A stretch of DNA of 64,000 nt from JAXMDC01 sp046349035 (GCA_046349035.1 JAXMDC010000008.1:3700-67699), one strand, 5' to 3'. Shown: positions 7,538-16,195, counted from the stretch's first letter. A program made the numbers and translations. The notes: generated by a model not told the origin, from the sequence alone.

Positions 7538-9094
7538 ATGACCGCGCCCCCCATCCTCATCGTCGGCGGTGGACTGTCCGGCCTGTTCGCCGCGCTGAAG
7601 CTGCAGCCGCTGCCGGTAACGGTGCTCGCCACCGCGCCGATCGGCGAGGGCGCCTCCTCGGCCTGGGCGCAGGGCGGCATCGCCGCCGCGCTCGGCCCCG
7701 GCGACACCGTCGAGAAGCACGTCGCCGACACCCTCGCCGCCGGTGCCGGCATCGTCGACGAGGCCGCCGCCCGCGTCATTGCCGGCGAGGCAGCCGACCG
7801 TATCCACGACCTCCTCGACTATGGCGTTCCCTTCGACCGCGACCTTGCCGGCAAGCTCACCCTCTCCCGAGAGGCCGCGCACAGCGAGCGCCGTGTCGTC
7901 CACGTCGCCGGCGACCAGGCCGGCCGCGCCATCATGGCGGCGGTGGTGGCGGCGGTGCGCCGCTCCCCCTGGATCGAGGTGGTCGAAGGCTATAGCGGCG
8001 AGGAGATCCTCCGCGACCCGAACGGCGCGGCGATCGGCATCGCCGCCCGCGCCCGCAAGAGCGGCAAGCTCCGCGCCTTCGCCGCCCGCGCCGTGGTGCT
8101 GGCGACCGGCGGCATCGGCAGCCTCTACGCCGTCACCACCAACCCGCCCGAGGCCAACGGCTCCGGCCTCGGCATGGCGGCGCGGGCCGGGGCACTCGTC
8201 GCCGATCCCGAATTCGTGCAGTTCCACCCGACCGCGCTCGATGTCGGCCGCGATCCGGCGCCGCTCGCCACCGAGGCGCTCCGCGGCGAGGGCGCCTTGC
8301 TGATCGACCGCGCCGGCCGGCGTTTCATGCCGGACGTCGATCCCGCCGCCGAGCTGGCGCCGCGCGACATCGTCGCCCGGGCCGTCCATCGCCAGATCCA
8401 ATCCGGCCGCGGCGCCTTCCTCGATTGCCGGCCGCTCGGCCGCGAGATCGCCGAGAAGTTCCCCGCCGTCGCCGACGCCGCCCGCGCCGCCGGCCTCGAC
8501 CCGGCGAACGACCCGCTGCCGGTCGCCCCGGCCGCGCACTACCACATGGGCGGCGTCGCCGTGGACCTTCAGGGCCGGAGCAGCCTGCCCGGCCTCTGGG
8601 CGGTCGGCGAGGTCGCCTCGACCGGCGCGCACGGCGCCAACCGCCTCGCTTCCAACTCGCTCCTCGAGGCGGTGGTCTTTGCCGCCCGCGCCGCGGCCGA
8701 CATCAAGGCCGCCGGCCTTGCCGCGACCGAGCGGCCTCTCCCCGACCTTGCCGACGACAACGGAGCCCCGGCCGCCCCGGAGGCGACGCTCCGCCTTCGC
8801 CGCGCGATGAGCGCCGATGTCGGCGTGGTGCGCGACGCCGCCGGCCTGACGCGGGCGCTGGCGACCATCGCCGCGCTGGCGGCGGGGACGGCGAGCCGCT
8901 CCTTCCGCAACCGCCTGGCGGCGGGGAAGCTCGTTGCCGCGGCGGCGCTCGCCCGCACCGAAAGCCGCGGCGGCCACTACCGCAGCGACTTCCCGGAGCG
9001 GGAGCCCGACACCTGGCGCCACCGCACCTTCCTCCGCCTTGCCGAGATCGGCGGGCTGCCGGAGGCGATTTCATCTGCACCGAAAAGGGCTTAA
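7538..9094 (+). CDS. nadB: L-aspartate oxidase NadB
   Basis: NadB is a flavoprotein that oxidises L-aspartate to iminoaspartate, the substrate of NadA. This 518-residue protein starts with the FAD dinucleotide motif VGGGLSGLFAA (about residues 9-19). It carries the family motifs SSAWAQGGIAAAL, HSERRVVHVAGDQAG, FVQFHPTAL and GAHGANRLASNSLLE, the last two forming the fumarate-reductase-like active site. The C-terminal helical domain is present, so the length is normal. It lies 70 bases after nadA. Its stop overlaps the AAGGAG ribosome site of nadC, which suggests coupled translation. Confidence 0.97.
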   Translation: MTAPPILIVGGGLSGLFAALKLQPLPVTVLATAPIGEGASSAWAQGGIAAALGPGDTVEKHVADTLAAGAGIVDEAAARVIAGEAADRIHDLLDYGVPFDRDLAGKLTLSREAAHSERRVVHVAGDQAGRAIMAAVVAAVRRSPWIEVVEGYSGEEILRDPNGAAIGIAARARKSGKLRAFAARAVVLATGGIGSLYAVTTNPPEANGSGLGMAARAGALVADPEFVQFHPTALDVGRDPAPLATEALRGEGALLIDRAGRRFMPDVDPAAELAPRDIVARAVHRQIQSGRGAFLDCRPLGREIAEKFPAVADAARAAGLDPANDPLPVAPAAHYHMGGVAVDLQGRSSLPGLWAVGEVASTGAHGANRLASNSLLEAVVFAARAAADIKAAGLAATERPLPDLADDNGAPAAPEATLRLRRAMSADVGVVRDAAGLTRALATIAALAAGTASRSFRNRLAAGKLVAAAALARTESRGGHYRSDFPEREPDTWRHRTFLRLAEIGGLPEAISSAPKRA

Positions 9095-9105
9095 GGAGCG
9101 GGCCG

Positions 9106-9960
9106 ATGGCTGACCTTCCCGCGCTTCCCGCCTTCCTGGTCGATGCCGCCGTGGCCGCGGCGCTCGCCGAGGACCTCGGCCGTGCCGGCGACATCACCAC
9201 CGCCGCCACCATCTGGCCGGAGGCGACCGCGAGGGGCGTCATCGCCGCGCGCAAGGGCGGCGTCGTCGCCGGCCTCGACCTGGCCGAAGCCGCCTTCCGC
9301 CTGATCGACCCGCGCATCCTCGTCACCGCCATCGTCGCCGACGGCGGCCGCGTCGCCCCGGGGGGCGGGGTGGCCCGCGTCGAGGGCCCGGCCGCCGGCA
9401 TCCTCACTGCCGAGCGCGTCGCCCTGAACTTCCTCTGCCACCTCTCCGGCGTCGCCACCGCGACCTCGGTGCTGGTCGCCCATGTCGCCCACACCAAGGC
9501 GAAGATCACCTGCACGCGCAAGACCACGCCGGGCCTCCGCGCCTTCGAGAAATACGCGGTGCGCTGCGGCGGCGGCAGCAACCACCGCTTCGGCCTCGAC
9601 GACGCCATCCTCATCAAGGACAACCACATCGCCATCGCCGGCGGCCTCGGCGTCGCCATCGCCAAGGCGCGCGCCTATGCCGGCCACCTCGTTAAGATCG
9701 AGGTCGAGGTCGACACCATCGCCCAGCTGAAGGAGGCGCTTGCCGCCCGTCCCGACGCGATCCTCCTCGACAACATGGCGCCGGCGATGCTGCGCGAAGC
9801 GGTCGGCCTCGCCAAGGGCAAGGCGATCCTCGAGGCCTCGGGCGGCGTCACCGCCGAGACCGTCGCCGCCATCGCCGAGACCGGCGTCGACTACATCTCC
9901 TCGGGCGCCATCACCCACTCCGCTGCGGTTCTCGACCTCGGGCTGGATATCCAGGGCTGA
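9106..9960 (+). CDS. nadC: Nicotinate-nucleotide pyrophosphorylase (carboxylating) NadC
   Basis: NadC converts quinolinate and PRPP to nicotinate mononucleotide, completing the de novo branch begun by NadB and NadA. The 284-residue protein contains the quinolinate-binding core TRKTTPGLRAFEKYAV, the GGGSNHRFGLDDAILIKDNH motif, and the C-terminal barrel motifs EVEVDT, LLDNM, LEASGG and DYISSGA. The start at ATG 9106 is set by AAGGAG at 9093-9098. A long repeat-rich spacer follows and separates it from a convergent gene. Confidence 0.97.
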   Translation: MADLPALPAFLVDAAVAAALAEDLGRAGDITTAATIWPEATARGVIAARKGGVVAGLDLAEAAFRLIDPRILVTAIVADGGRVAPGGGVARVEGPAAGILTAERVALNFLCHLSGVATATSVLVAHVAHTKAKITCTRKTTPGLRAFEKYAVRCGGGSNHRFGLDDAILIKDNHIAIAGGLGVAIAKARAYAGHLVKIEVEVDTIAQLKEALAARPDAILLDNMAPAMLREAVGLAKGKAILEASGGVTAETVAAIAETGVDYISSGAITHSAAVLDLGLDIQG

Positions 9961-10097
9961 GGTCGGCGCCGATCGGCCGGCGACAATCCCGCCAACCGCG
10001 CTTCAGCCGGCATCGAAGCGGACCTGCGCGAACCGCGCATGGAAAACGGATCGCGCCCGCGCGCCCTGCTCGGCGCACACCCCCTGCTCAGACTCCC

Positions 10098-10230
10098 TGA
10101 GCATGAGCATGAGCATCTCGACGTTTTCCGCCATTTCTACTGAGCACCTTCGAGATGCTCATGAGCACCTCGAGATGCTCATCGCAAAATGGCGGAATTC
10201 CCGAGATGCTCATGCTCACCGAGTTCGGTG
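10098..10230. repeat. Nested TGAGCAT inverted and direct repeats downstream of nadC
   Basis: The 356-base gap between nadC and the convergent hydrolase holds a nested structure. TGAGCATGAGCATCTCG at 10104-10120 pairs exactly with 10202-10218. Immediately inside it, TTCCGCCATTT at 10126-10136 pairs exactly with 10187-10197. The enclosed loop has two consecutive copies of a near-palindrome that opens TGAGCAC and closes GATGCTCA (10141-10161 and 10162-10181). A small hairpin (CACCGA/TCGGTG, 10217-10230) overlaps the right arm. The element could act as a bidirectional terminator, as a REP- or MITE-like repeat, or as a multi-site protein-binding region. Confidence 0.8.
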
Positions 10231-10316
10231 TGAGCACGTCGCGGCGCGCCGTCGCAAGCGAGCGAGCAGCCGCGAGCGGGGCGGTTACCGGGAGTGAGGG
10301 GGCCTCGTTCCCCCGC

Positions 10317-11495
10317 TCACTCCCAGCCGCCGCCGTAAGTCTTGTAGAAGATGTGCGTGCCGATGGTGGCGACCTTGCGCATGGTGCGCGCCCAGTCGGG
10401 CTTCACATAGGTCGCGTGGTAGTGGGTCGACGATCCCACCGTATCGTTCCAGGCGAGTTCGCCCATCACCGCGCGGAGCGCGATGTCGCGCGCCGTCACC
10501 CAGGCCCGCGGCTCGTCGGCGACGTCCGGCTGGCCGTCGCAGGCGAACGAGAACTGGCAGGCGTTCCGCAGCTCGGCATTCTGGTAGACGACGCCGCAGA
10601 TGGTGTTGGGATAGGCCGGGTTCTTCACCCGGTTCAGCACCACCTGGGCCACCGCCTCCTGGCCGGCGACCGGCTCGTCGCGCGCCTCGAAATAGATCGC
10701 CTCGGCGAGGCACCTCTGCTCGGCCGGCGAGCGGATGGTGGCGGGTAGAACGTTGTTGACCCAGGCATGCGCCGCGTCGTCCTGGATGATGCGCGGCGTC
10801 GCCGGCGCCTGCGGCGCGGTGCGCTGCGTGCCGAACACCGCGTCGAACGGGGCGGTGGCCGGGCGCGGCGCGGCGGCCGGCGCGTAGGCGGTGACCTTGC
10901 TGATCGCGATGTCGCTGGCCGGCGAAAGCGCCGCCACCATCGTCTCGCCGCTCCGCGTGCCCTTGGCCGGCGCCGGGCTCGGCGCGGCGATCGCCGGGCG
11001 GGCGAAGCTGTTGGCGGCGACCAGCGTCGCCTCGTGCGGCCGGGCGAAGCGCGAGCGGGGCAGCGGCACTTCGCTGGGGACGGTCGAACCGCGGATGCCG
11101 GGATACAGCGAACCCATGTCCATGCCGGCGCGGCTGCGGCCGACCCAGGCGGCGTCGAGGTCGCCCTTGGCGGTGCGGTTGATGAGGTCGCCGCCGGCGG
11201 TGCTGAGGCGCGGCAGCGCTCCGGTGGTTTCCGGATCGAGATTGTAGGCGACGGCGCGGAAGCCTGCCGGGTCGGCGCTTTGCGGCGTGGCCGCGGCGGT
11301 CACCCCCGGTGCGACGGCCGCATCGCGGCGATCGACGGCGGTTGCCGTGAATAGCAGGATGAAGGCGGCGGCCAGCGCCGAGACCGTCAATTGGATCTCG
11401 CGCTCCCCCCGGTTTCCCGCCCGGTTCCCATTGCCCCTGGCCCGCGGTCCCCTCTCCGCAGGCTTGTTCGGGGCGCGTACGCCTACTCGGTCCAC
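10317..11495 (-). CDS. SleB-type cell wall hydrolase (Hydrolase_2 domain), membrane anchored
   Basis: The C-terminal 140 residues form a SleB/CwlJ-type cell wall hydrolase domain, with the motifs CLAEAIYFEARDEP, VAQVVLNRV, YPNTICGVVYQ and CQFSFACDG. Vegetative alphaproteobacteria use such enzymes in peptidoglycan turnover. The N-terminal part has one hydrophobic anchor and then a long Ala/Pro-rich low-complexity linker, which would place the enzyme in the periplasm. I prefer GTG 11495 (392 residues), which has GGAG about 8 bases upstream. A TTG at 11519 is the alternative and lacks a ribosome site. Confidence 0.85.
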   Translation of the reverse strand: MDRVGVRAPNKPAERGPRARGNGNRAGNRGEREIQLTVSALAAAFILLFTATAVDRRDAAVAPGVTAAATPQSADPAGFRAVAYNLDPETTGALPRLSTAGGDLINRTAKGDLDAAWVGRSRAGMDMGSLYPGIRGSTVPSEVPLPRSRFARPHEATLVAANSFARPAIAAPSPAPAKGTRSGETMVAALSPASDIAISKVTAYAPAAAPRPATAPFDAVFGTQRTAPQAPATPRIIQDDAAHAWVNNVLPATIRSPAEQRCLAEAIYFEARDEPVAGQEAVAQVVLNRVKNPAYPNTICGVVYQNAELRNACQFSFACDGQPDVADEPRAWVTARDIALRAVMGELAWNDTVGSSTHYHATYVKPDWARTMRKVATIGTHIFYKTYGGGWE

Positions 11496-11934
11496 CAACG
11501 AGCACTCCACGCGACGCAACCAACACGAGCGACCGGCGACGGTCCGAAAACGGCGGACCGACCGATGCCGCGCTTTGACCCTTTATGATTGTGACCCGCT
11601 TAACCTTGAAGAGTGGTTAAGCGATGAAACTTCCGGTGTGGCCTTCCGGTTGGGGATTTTGGGGACAATGGGGATAACTCTGTGGCGGCGAGCCGGCGAA
11701 CTAGGGGCAAAGCCGCGAAATTCCTGCAGCAATCGCCCGTCAAGCGCGATGTGGCGGCCGCCGCCTCGCCTTCACCGCCGCGGTTGAAATCTCCACCGGC
11801 GCTCTGTGCGCCGGGCTGTGCCCAGGCTGTGGATCGTCAGGCCGCCGGAGCGTGGATCGCCGAGCCCCTCGGCTGTGCAGCGAAGCGCCGCCGGCCTGTG
11901 GGTAAGCGGTGGACGGCCCAAGCGGGCGACGCCC
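11496..11934. other. Gene-free 439-base region with one hairpin
   Basis: I see no convincing gene here. The one clear structure is CGCTTAACC (11597-11605) pairing with GGTTAAGCG (11615-11623) around a 9-base loop. It lies about 100 bases upstream of the hydrolase start. Each arm contains TTAACC, which recalls half-sites bound by the cell-cycle regulator CtrA, but the spacing is not the canonical TTAA-N7-TTAA. The rest is GC-rich with short repeats of CTGTGGAT-like sequence and no recognisable RNA. Confidence 0.5.
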
Positions 11935-12975
11935 TCAGCGCACCGCCTCGAACACCGCCATGCGCGCGACGCTGGTGCCGCCTTCCTGCTGCTCCGGCAC
12001 GTACAGGCGGTGCGTCACCGGATCGACCGCGGCGGTATGGATGAACGGCTCGGCCTTCACCGCCGGCAGGGCGCGGAAATGCGCGGGGTCGTCCATCTGG
12101 AAGACGGCGATCGAGCCGATGGCGCAGGGGACATAGGCGCGGCCGAGCCCGGCGTCGAAGGCGACGATGTCGGCGCCGAGCGGGAGGGGGAAGCTGGCGA
12201 GGACGCTTTTCGCCTGGAGGTCGAAGACGACGAAGCGGCTGTTCTTGAGGCAGGCGATGAAGGCGAGGTGATGCGCCTGGTCGATGTCCATGCCGTGATT
12301 GCCAAGGCAACCGGCGATCGGATAGCGGCCGACCGTCTTGTCGCTCGCCGGGTCGATGGCGGCGAGTTCGTTCTTGTCCTGAAGGTTGACGAAGACGAGG
12401 TTGAGGCCGGCGTCGTAGCCGGGAACGCCGGTCTCGCTGTCGAAGCGGATCGTCGCCACGGTGGTGTCGCTGCGCGTGTCGATCGCCGAGACCGAGCGGG
12501 CGCGTTCGTTGACGACGTAGACCTTGTTGGCCGAAGGCGCGTAGGCGATGCCGTCGGGCTTGGATTCCGTCGGCACCTTCTTCACCACCTTCATCGTCGC
12601 GAGGTCGACGACGCCGACGGTGTTGCCGCTCGAATTGGCGGTGAAGAGCTTCTTCTGCGAACCGACATAGGCGAGGCCCTCGACGCCCGGCGTGTCGGCG
12701 ATGGTGTGCGTCACGCTCTCGCTGGCGAGGTCGATCACATAGGTCTGCGACGCCGAAAGATGCGCCGAGAAGAGGCGCCGCCCGTCGGCATCGACGGTGA
12801 GGTAGTCGAAGCGCTGGCCCTTGGGGCCGGGGAGTTCGATGGTGCCGACGCGGCGGAGCGGCAGCGGCTCGTTGGGTGCCTGCGCCAACGCCGCGCCGGC
12901 GGGGAGGAGCACCATCGCCGCGAGGGCGAGGGCATAAGCGGGCGAGCGCCGCGGCGTCGGGGTCAGAAGTGGCAC
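11935..12975 (-). CDS. Exported YncE/YVTN-type beta-propeller protein
   Basis: This 346-residue protein has an N-terminal signal peptide (basic start, hydrophobic core, cleavage near AGAALAQA) followed by YVTN-type propeller blades. Examples are GVEGLAYVGSQKKLFTAN, TVGVVDLATMKVV and PDGIAYAPSANKVYVVNE. Such proteins are periplasmic and act as binding or scaffold domains, often near cytochromes or metal systems. The start is GTG 12975, supported by AGGAG nine bases upstream. It overlaps the end of the preceding small gene by 13 bases, so the two are translationally coupled. Confidence 0.82.
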   Translation of the reverse strand: MPLLTPTPRRSPAYALALAAMVLLPAGAALAQAPNEPLPLRRVGTIELPGPKGQRFDYLTVDADGRRLFSAHLSASQTYVIDLASESVTHTIADTPGVEGLAYVGSQKKLFTANSSGNTVGVVDLATMKVVKKVPTESKPDGIAYAPSANKVYVVNERARSVSAIDTRSDTTVATIRFDSETGVPGYDAGLNLVFVNLQDKNELAAIDPASDKTVGRYPIAGCLGNHGMDIDQAHHLAFIACLKNSRFVVFDLQAKSVLASFPLPLGADIVAFDAGLGRAYVPCAIGSIAVFQMDDPAHFRALPAVKAEPFIHTAAVDPVTHRLYVPEQQEGGTSVARMAVFEAVR

Positions 12976-13292
12976 GGCTCGTTCTTCTCCTGAAAGGTCA
13001 GCACGCCGTTCTTGACGGCGATGGTGTAAACCTTGCCGAGGCTCTTGAGGTGGAACTCGGCGCGGTCCTCGCTCCATACGATGTCGGAGGGGATCGAGAC
13101 GAACTCGACGTCCTCGTCGAGCGCGTCGGTGATGCGCATCGCTCCGGTCGGCTGGATCTCGAACTCGTCGTAGCCGCAGACCAGCTTCTTCCCCGGCGCC
13201 AGCGTCTCCTTGATCGTTGCCGCCTCGGCCGCACCGCCGCAGGCAACAAGCACGGCCAACAACCAGCCGCCCCGGAACATCCTCACGCTCAT
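12963..13292 (-). CDS. Small secreted protein of unknown function
   Basis: This 109-residue protein has a signal peptide (residues 1 to about 24, ending CGGAAEAA) and a mature part with two cysteines (near residues 39 and 107) that could form a disulfide. The segments KKLVCGYDEFEIQPTGAMRITD and VYTIAVKNGVLTFQEKNEPC suggest a small beta-rich domain. I do not recognise a family. It is cotranscribed with the propeller gene, which starts inside its last codons, so the two products probably work together in the periplasm. Confidence 0.7.
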   Translation of the reverse strand: MSVRMFRGGWLLAVLVACGGAAEAATIKETLAPGKKLVCGYDEFEIQPTGAMRITDALDEDVEFVSIPSDIVWSEDRAEFHLKSLGKVYTIAVKNGVLTFQEKNEPCHF

Positions 13293-13340
13293 CTCCGTCC
13301 CCCAAGAAGGTTGCGACGGCCTCTCGGCCGCCGCAGCCGT

Positions 13341-14228
13341 TCAGTTGCTTCTAACGTTGGCCTTGTCCAGCGCCGCGCGCAGGCCCTTGGCGAGCTTCAG
13401 CGCGTCGTCATTGGCGTAATAGTGCAGGAAGTACACGGCCGGCGCGGTGCCCATCACGTGGCTGTGCAGGGCGGTCACGTCGATGCCGTTGTCGCGGAAG
13501 GCGCGCGCCACCGGATTGACCTCCTCGGCGAGCAGGGTGAAGTCGCCGGTGATCGCCGCCTTGCCGCCGCCGGTCGGCTGGAAGTTGATGACATGGGCGG
13601 TGCCCATCGCCGGCGGGATGGCGGTGCCCATCTCGGTCAGCTTCACCGTCGGCGGGACGGAGTACTGGTAGACGCTGCCGTTCTGCGTACCCTTGGCGCC
13701 GATCGTCTTGTCGATGGCGGCGGTATCGAGGTCGAGCGCCGGCGGTGCCGCCGCCGCCGCTGTCTCGAACGGCGTCTTGCTGAGTGCGAGGGCGGCATGC
13801 AAGGCCCCCGCCACCTTGGTCGGCTCGCCCATGCCCATGATGTGCATGTACATCACCGTCGGCGTCGCGCGAATGATGTGATTGTGGATGCCGGCGATAT
13901 CGACGCCACCCTCGAGCAGCTTCTTCATCACCGGCTCGATCTCATCCTCGGTGAGCACGAGATCGCCCATGTAGAGCACCTGGTCGCCCATCGGCAGGAA
14001 CTCGATGTGCGTGCCGAGGGCGAAGGCCGGCTGCAACTGCACCCCGTCGAGCGTGACCTTGAGGTCGCTCCTCGGCATCGTGAACTTGTAGACGTTGTCG
14101 GCTTGGGTCGCGCCCTTCTTGCCCATCGCTTGGTCGACCTGCCCCCAGTCGATCGCCGCGGAGGCGGGAAGCCAGAGTGCCGAGGCGAAAACCGAAGCCA
14201 GCAACGCAACCTTGAACATACCGGTCAT
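13341..14228 (-). CDS. Exported protein with two DUF1259 (LppY/LpqO) domains
   Basis: After a signal peptide (residues 1-24), the 295-residue protein carries two related DUF1259 units. The first is roughly residues 26-150, with GIHNHIIRATPTVMYMHIMG. The second is roughly 165-290, with ALHSHVMGTAPAVYFLHYYA. The paired His-x-His motifs in each repeat (HNH and HSH) look like metal-binding sites. The family is found as LppY/LpqO lipoproteins in actinobacteria and has no established biochemical role. It lies in a same-strand run of periplasmic redox-type genes. Confidence 0.82.
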   Translation of the reverse strand: MTGMFKVALLASVFASALWLPASAAIDWGQVDQAMGKKGATQADNVYKFTMPRSDLKVTLDGVQLQPAFALGTHIEFLPMGDQVLYMGDLVLTEDEIEPVMKKLLEGGVDIAGIHNHIIRATPTVMYMHIMGMGEPTKVAGALHAALALSKTPFETAAAAAPPALDLDTAAIDKTIGAKGTQNGSVYQYSVPPTVKLTEMGTAIPPAMGTAHVINFQPTGGGKAAITGDFTLLAEEVNPVARAFRDNGIDVTALHSHVMGTAPAVYFLHYYANDDALKLAKGLRAALDKANVRSN

Positions 14229-14361
14229 GGGGGACTTCTCCGTAGCTACCCAGCCCCCTTCGACATCGGCCCGGCGTCCTGACGGAAGCGCCGGAAGATT
14301 CGCCGCACGCCCGAAACGTCCTCAGTGCTGCAACCGTTCCCGCTCCGCCGACATTTCGCGG

Positions 14362-14405
14362 AGCGATGGACCCGAGGAGCGGAGGAACCCCCCGGGTCCA
14401 TCGCT
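14362..14405. repeat. 13-bp inverted repeat, possible terminator
   Basis: AGCGATGGACCCG (14362-14374) pairs perfectly with CGGGTCCATCGCT (14393-14405) around an 18-base purine-rich loop. It lies downstream of the PepSY-like gene on the minus strand and upstream of the DUF1259 gene. No T-run follows in the minus direction, so it is either a non-canonical terminator or an mRNA-stabilising hairpin. Confidence 0.55.
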
Positions 14406-14441
14406 GAGAGCCCGGCCTTTCGGCGGGCGGGTGGGTGCGCG

Positions 14442-14999
14442 TCAGGCGGCGACGGCCTCGCCGCTGACGATGTCGTAGTAGGTCGCCTTCGCGGCGCCGC
14501 CGTCGATGCTGACGACCTCGAACACCGGCTTGCCGTTCCGCACGATCTCCTTGACCGAGACCACCGTCACGGTGCCGGTCGAGGCTTTCCTAACGATGTC
14601 GGCGATCGACAGCTTGGTCTGCGACAAGAGCGTGTGGTACTGCGCCGAGCGGGCGATGTGTTCCAGGTCCTTGAACACCTCGGTCTTCGGCGTCCATTTC
14701 GCGCCGGTCGCTTCGCCGTTGTATTCCTTGAAGGAATTCTGCTCGGCCGGCGTGCCGAGCCCCTTGGCCGAGGTGTAGACGCCGAGCATCAGCTTGCCCT
14801 TGTCCATCTCGAACTTGGCCTCGATCACCACTTCGCCGCCCTTGGTCTCGGCGGCGATCGCCTCCGCCAGCGTGTGCTTGGCGTTCGGCAGGGCCTTGGC
14901 GAGCGCCGCGTATTCCGGGGCCTGCGGGTTGGAGACCTGCGCCAGGGCGGCGCTGCCGAGGCCGAGCACGGCAAGACCCAGCAACAGTTGTTTGCGCAT
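14442..14999 (-). CDS. Exported PepSY-like protein
   Basis: This 185-residue protein has a clear signal peptide (residues 1-20, cleavage after ALAQ). The part around KHTLAEAIAAETKGGEVVIEAKFE resembles a PepSY fold, a small periplasmic domain that often regulates peptidases or accompanies iron and redox proteins. A second similar unit may lie near residues 120-180 (TKLSIADIVRKASTGTVTVV, ending TYYDIVSGEAV). Function is unknown. It lies between the DUF1259 gene and the HiPIP gene, and a stable hairpin follows it. Confidence 0.7.
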   Translation of the reverse strand: MRKQLLLGLAVLGLGSAALAQVSNPQAPEYAALAKALPNAKHTLAEAIAAETKGGEVVIEAKFEMDKGKLMLGVYTSAKGLGTPAEQNSFKEYNGEATGAKWTPKTEVFKDLEHIARSAQYHTLLSQTKLSIADIVRKASTGTVTVVSVKEIVRNGKPVFEVVSIDGGAAKATYYDIVSGEAVAA

Positions 15000-15086
15000 G
15001 ACGTTCTTCCTTTCACGTCGGCGGATGATTTCAGCCTAGTGCGCGCGTGGCGGCCGCCGCCGCTCGGCCCGCAAACCCCGATGCCC

Positions 15087-15368
15087 TCAATCGTCGTAGA
15101 ACTTGCACCAGCCGTCGCGCCCGACCGTTCCCTCGACCAGTTCGCAACTGCCGTCGTCCTGCGCCTTGCCCGGCCGGTAGCGCGTGCAGTCCTCGCAGCG
15201 ATCCGGCCCGCCGCTGGCGACATATCCGGCGAAGTCCTTGCTGAACTTCGCGCCGCCCGGCGCCTGCGCGGTTGCCGGCAGCGTGCCGAGGCCGAAGCCG
15301 GCGCCGGCAACGCCGAGGCCGCCGAGCAGGACGCGGCGCCGCGTCGGTGAGTGGCCGTCGCCGCTCAT
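15087..15368 (-). CDS. High-potential iron-sulfur protein (HiPIP), Tat-exported
   Basis: HiPIPs are soluble periplasmic [4Fe-4S] electron carriers. This 93-residue precursor has a twin-arginine signal (RRR at 10-12 before a hydrophobic stretch), as expected for a protein folded around its cluster before export. Four cysteines follow in HiPIP spacing: Cys58-x2-Cys61-x13-Cys75-x12-Cys88. The aromatic pair near the C-terminus (WCKFY) is also typical. Its start overlaps the stop of the upstream rhodanese-ChrB gene by 4 bases. It may shuttle electrons for one of the periplasmic oxidoreductases in this region. Confidence 0.85.
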   Translation of the reverse strand: MSGDGHSPTRRRVLLGGLGVAGAGFGLGTLPATAQAPGGAKFSKDFAGYVASGGPDRCEDCTRYRPGKAQDDGSCELVEGTVGRDGWCKFYDD

Positions 15369-16195
15369 TCCCGGTCCTTCCGTGTCGGTTTGTTGCTCGG
15401 CCAGTTATGCGTCTCGTCGCTGGCGTCGCGTGCCCAGCGATAGAGCGCGTCGTAGAGCGACATGCCGGCCTCGAGCTGGGCGAGGTCGTCGGAATAGAGG
15501 CGCGACAGGCCGAGCGACATCGCCAGCAGGCCCGGCGCCTCCGGGGCGAGGTCGAGCCGGTCGGTGTCGGCCCCGCGTACGATCGTCGCCAGCCGCTGCA
15601 GCGCCGGCGTGTCGAGGCCGAAGTCGGCGAGCAGCGCGTCGAATGTGCAGCGGTCGCCGCGATGACTGAAATGGGTGCCCTCGATGTCGAACGGCGTCGC
15701 CTTCATCCGTTCGGCGGTGGCCGCGACTTCCGCTCCCGCGACGAAGAGGAACACCGCCGCCGGATCGACGAAGCGCCGGATCAGCCAGGGCGAAGCGATG
15801 CGGTCGACCTTCGGCCGCGCCCGCGTCACCCAGCGCGTCCGCCCCTGCTCGTCGCGGGCGGGCAGTGCGTGGCGGTCGAAGGTCGGGTAGCCCTCGGCAA
15901 TCCAGCCGTCGATCCCGCCTTCCAGGATTTCCGCCTCGGCGCCTTCGTGGCGAAGGAGCGCGGCAACCCCCGGGCTGAATTCGATCCCATCGGCGCAGGC
16001 GGCCACCACCGTCCGGCCGCGAAACTCCGCCGCCCATCGCGCGCAGTCTTCGACCGGCCGGAATATCGAGGCGGGAATCGCCCGCTTGGCGTCCGCCAGG
16101 CGCGCCGCCGGCAAGGCGTTCAACACCACCGGAGCGCTGGGCGTCCCGACGAGTTTGAATAGGCGCTGCGCGGAAATCGCGTTGGGTGAGGCCAT
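15365..16195 (-). CDS. Rhodanese domain fused to ChrB C-terminal domain (chromate-resistance type)
   Basis: The N-terminal part (about residues 1-105) is rhodanese-like, with a candidate active-site Cys67 in VVAACADGIEFS. The C-terminal part (about 120-275) matches the ChrB C-terminal domain, with WVTRARPKVDRIASPWLIRRFVDP and FSHRGDRCTFDALL. ChrB proteins regulate or support chromate efflux, and such fusions also occur without a chrA pump, as here. I chose ATG 16195. The longer frame begins with TTG. It is the first gene of a unit with the HiPIP gene. Confidence 0.87.
   Translation of the reverse strand: MASPNAISAQRLFKLVGTPSAPVVLNALPAARLADAKRAIPASIFRPVEDCARWAAEFRGRTVVAACADGIEFSPGVAALLRHEGAEAEILEGGIDGWIAEGYPTFDRHALPARDEQGRTRWVTRARPKVDRIASPWLIRRFVDPAAVFLFVAGAEVAATAERMKATPFDIEGTHFSHRGDRCTFDALLADFGLDTPALQRLATIVRGADTDRLDLAPEAPGLLAMSLGLSRLYSDDLAQLEAGMSLYDALYRWARDASDETHNWPSNKPTRKDRE

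Noticed and set aside
7487..9022. Open frame of 511 codons antisense to nadB
   Set aside because: nadB is certain, and the antisense translation is low-complexity. It is not a gene.
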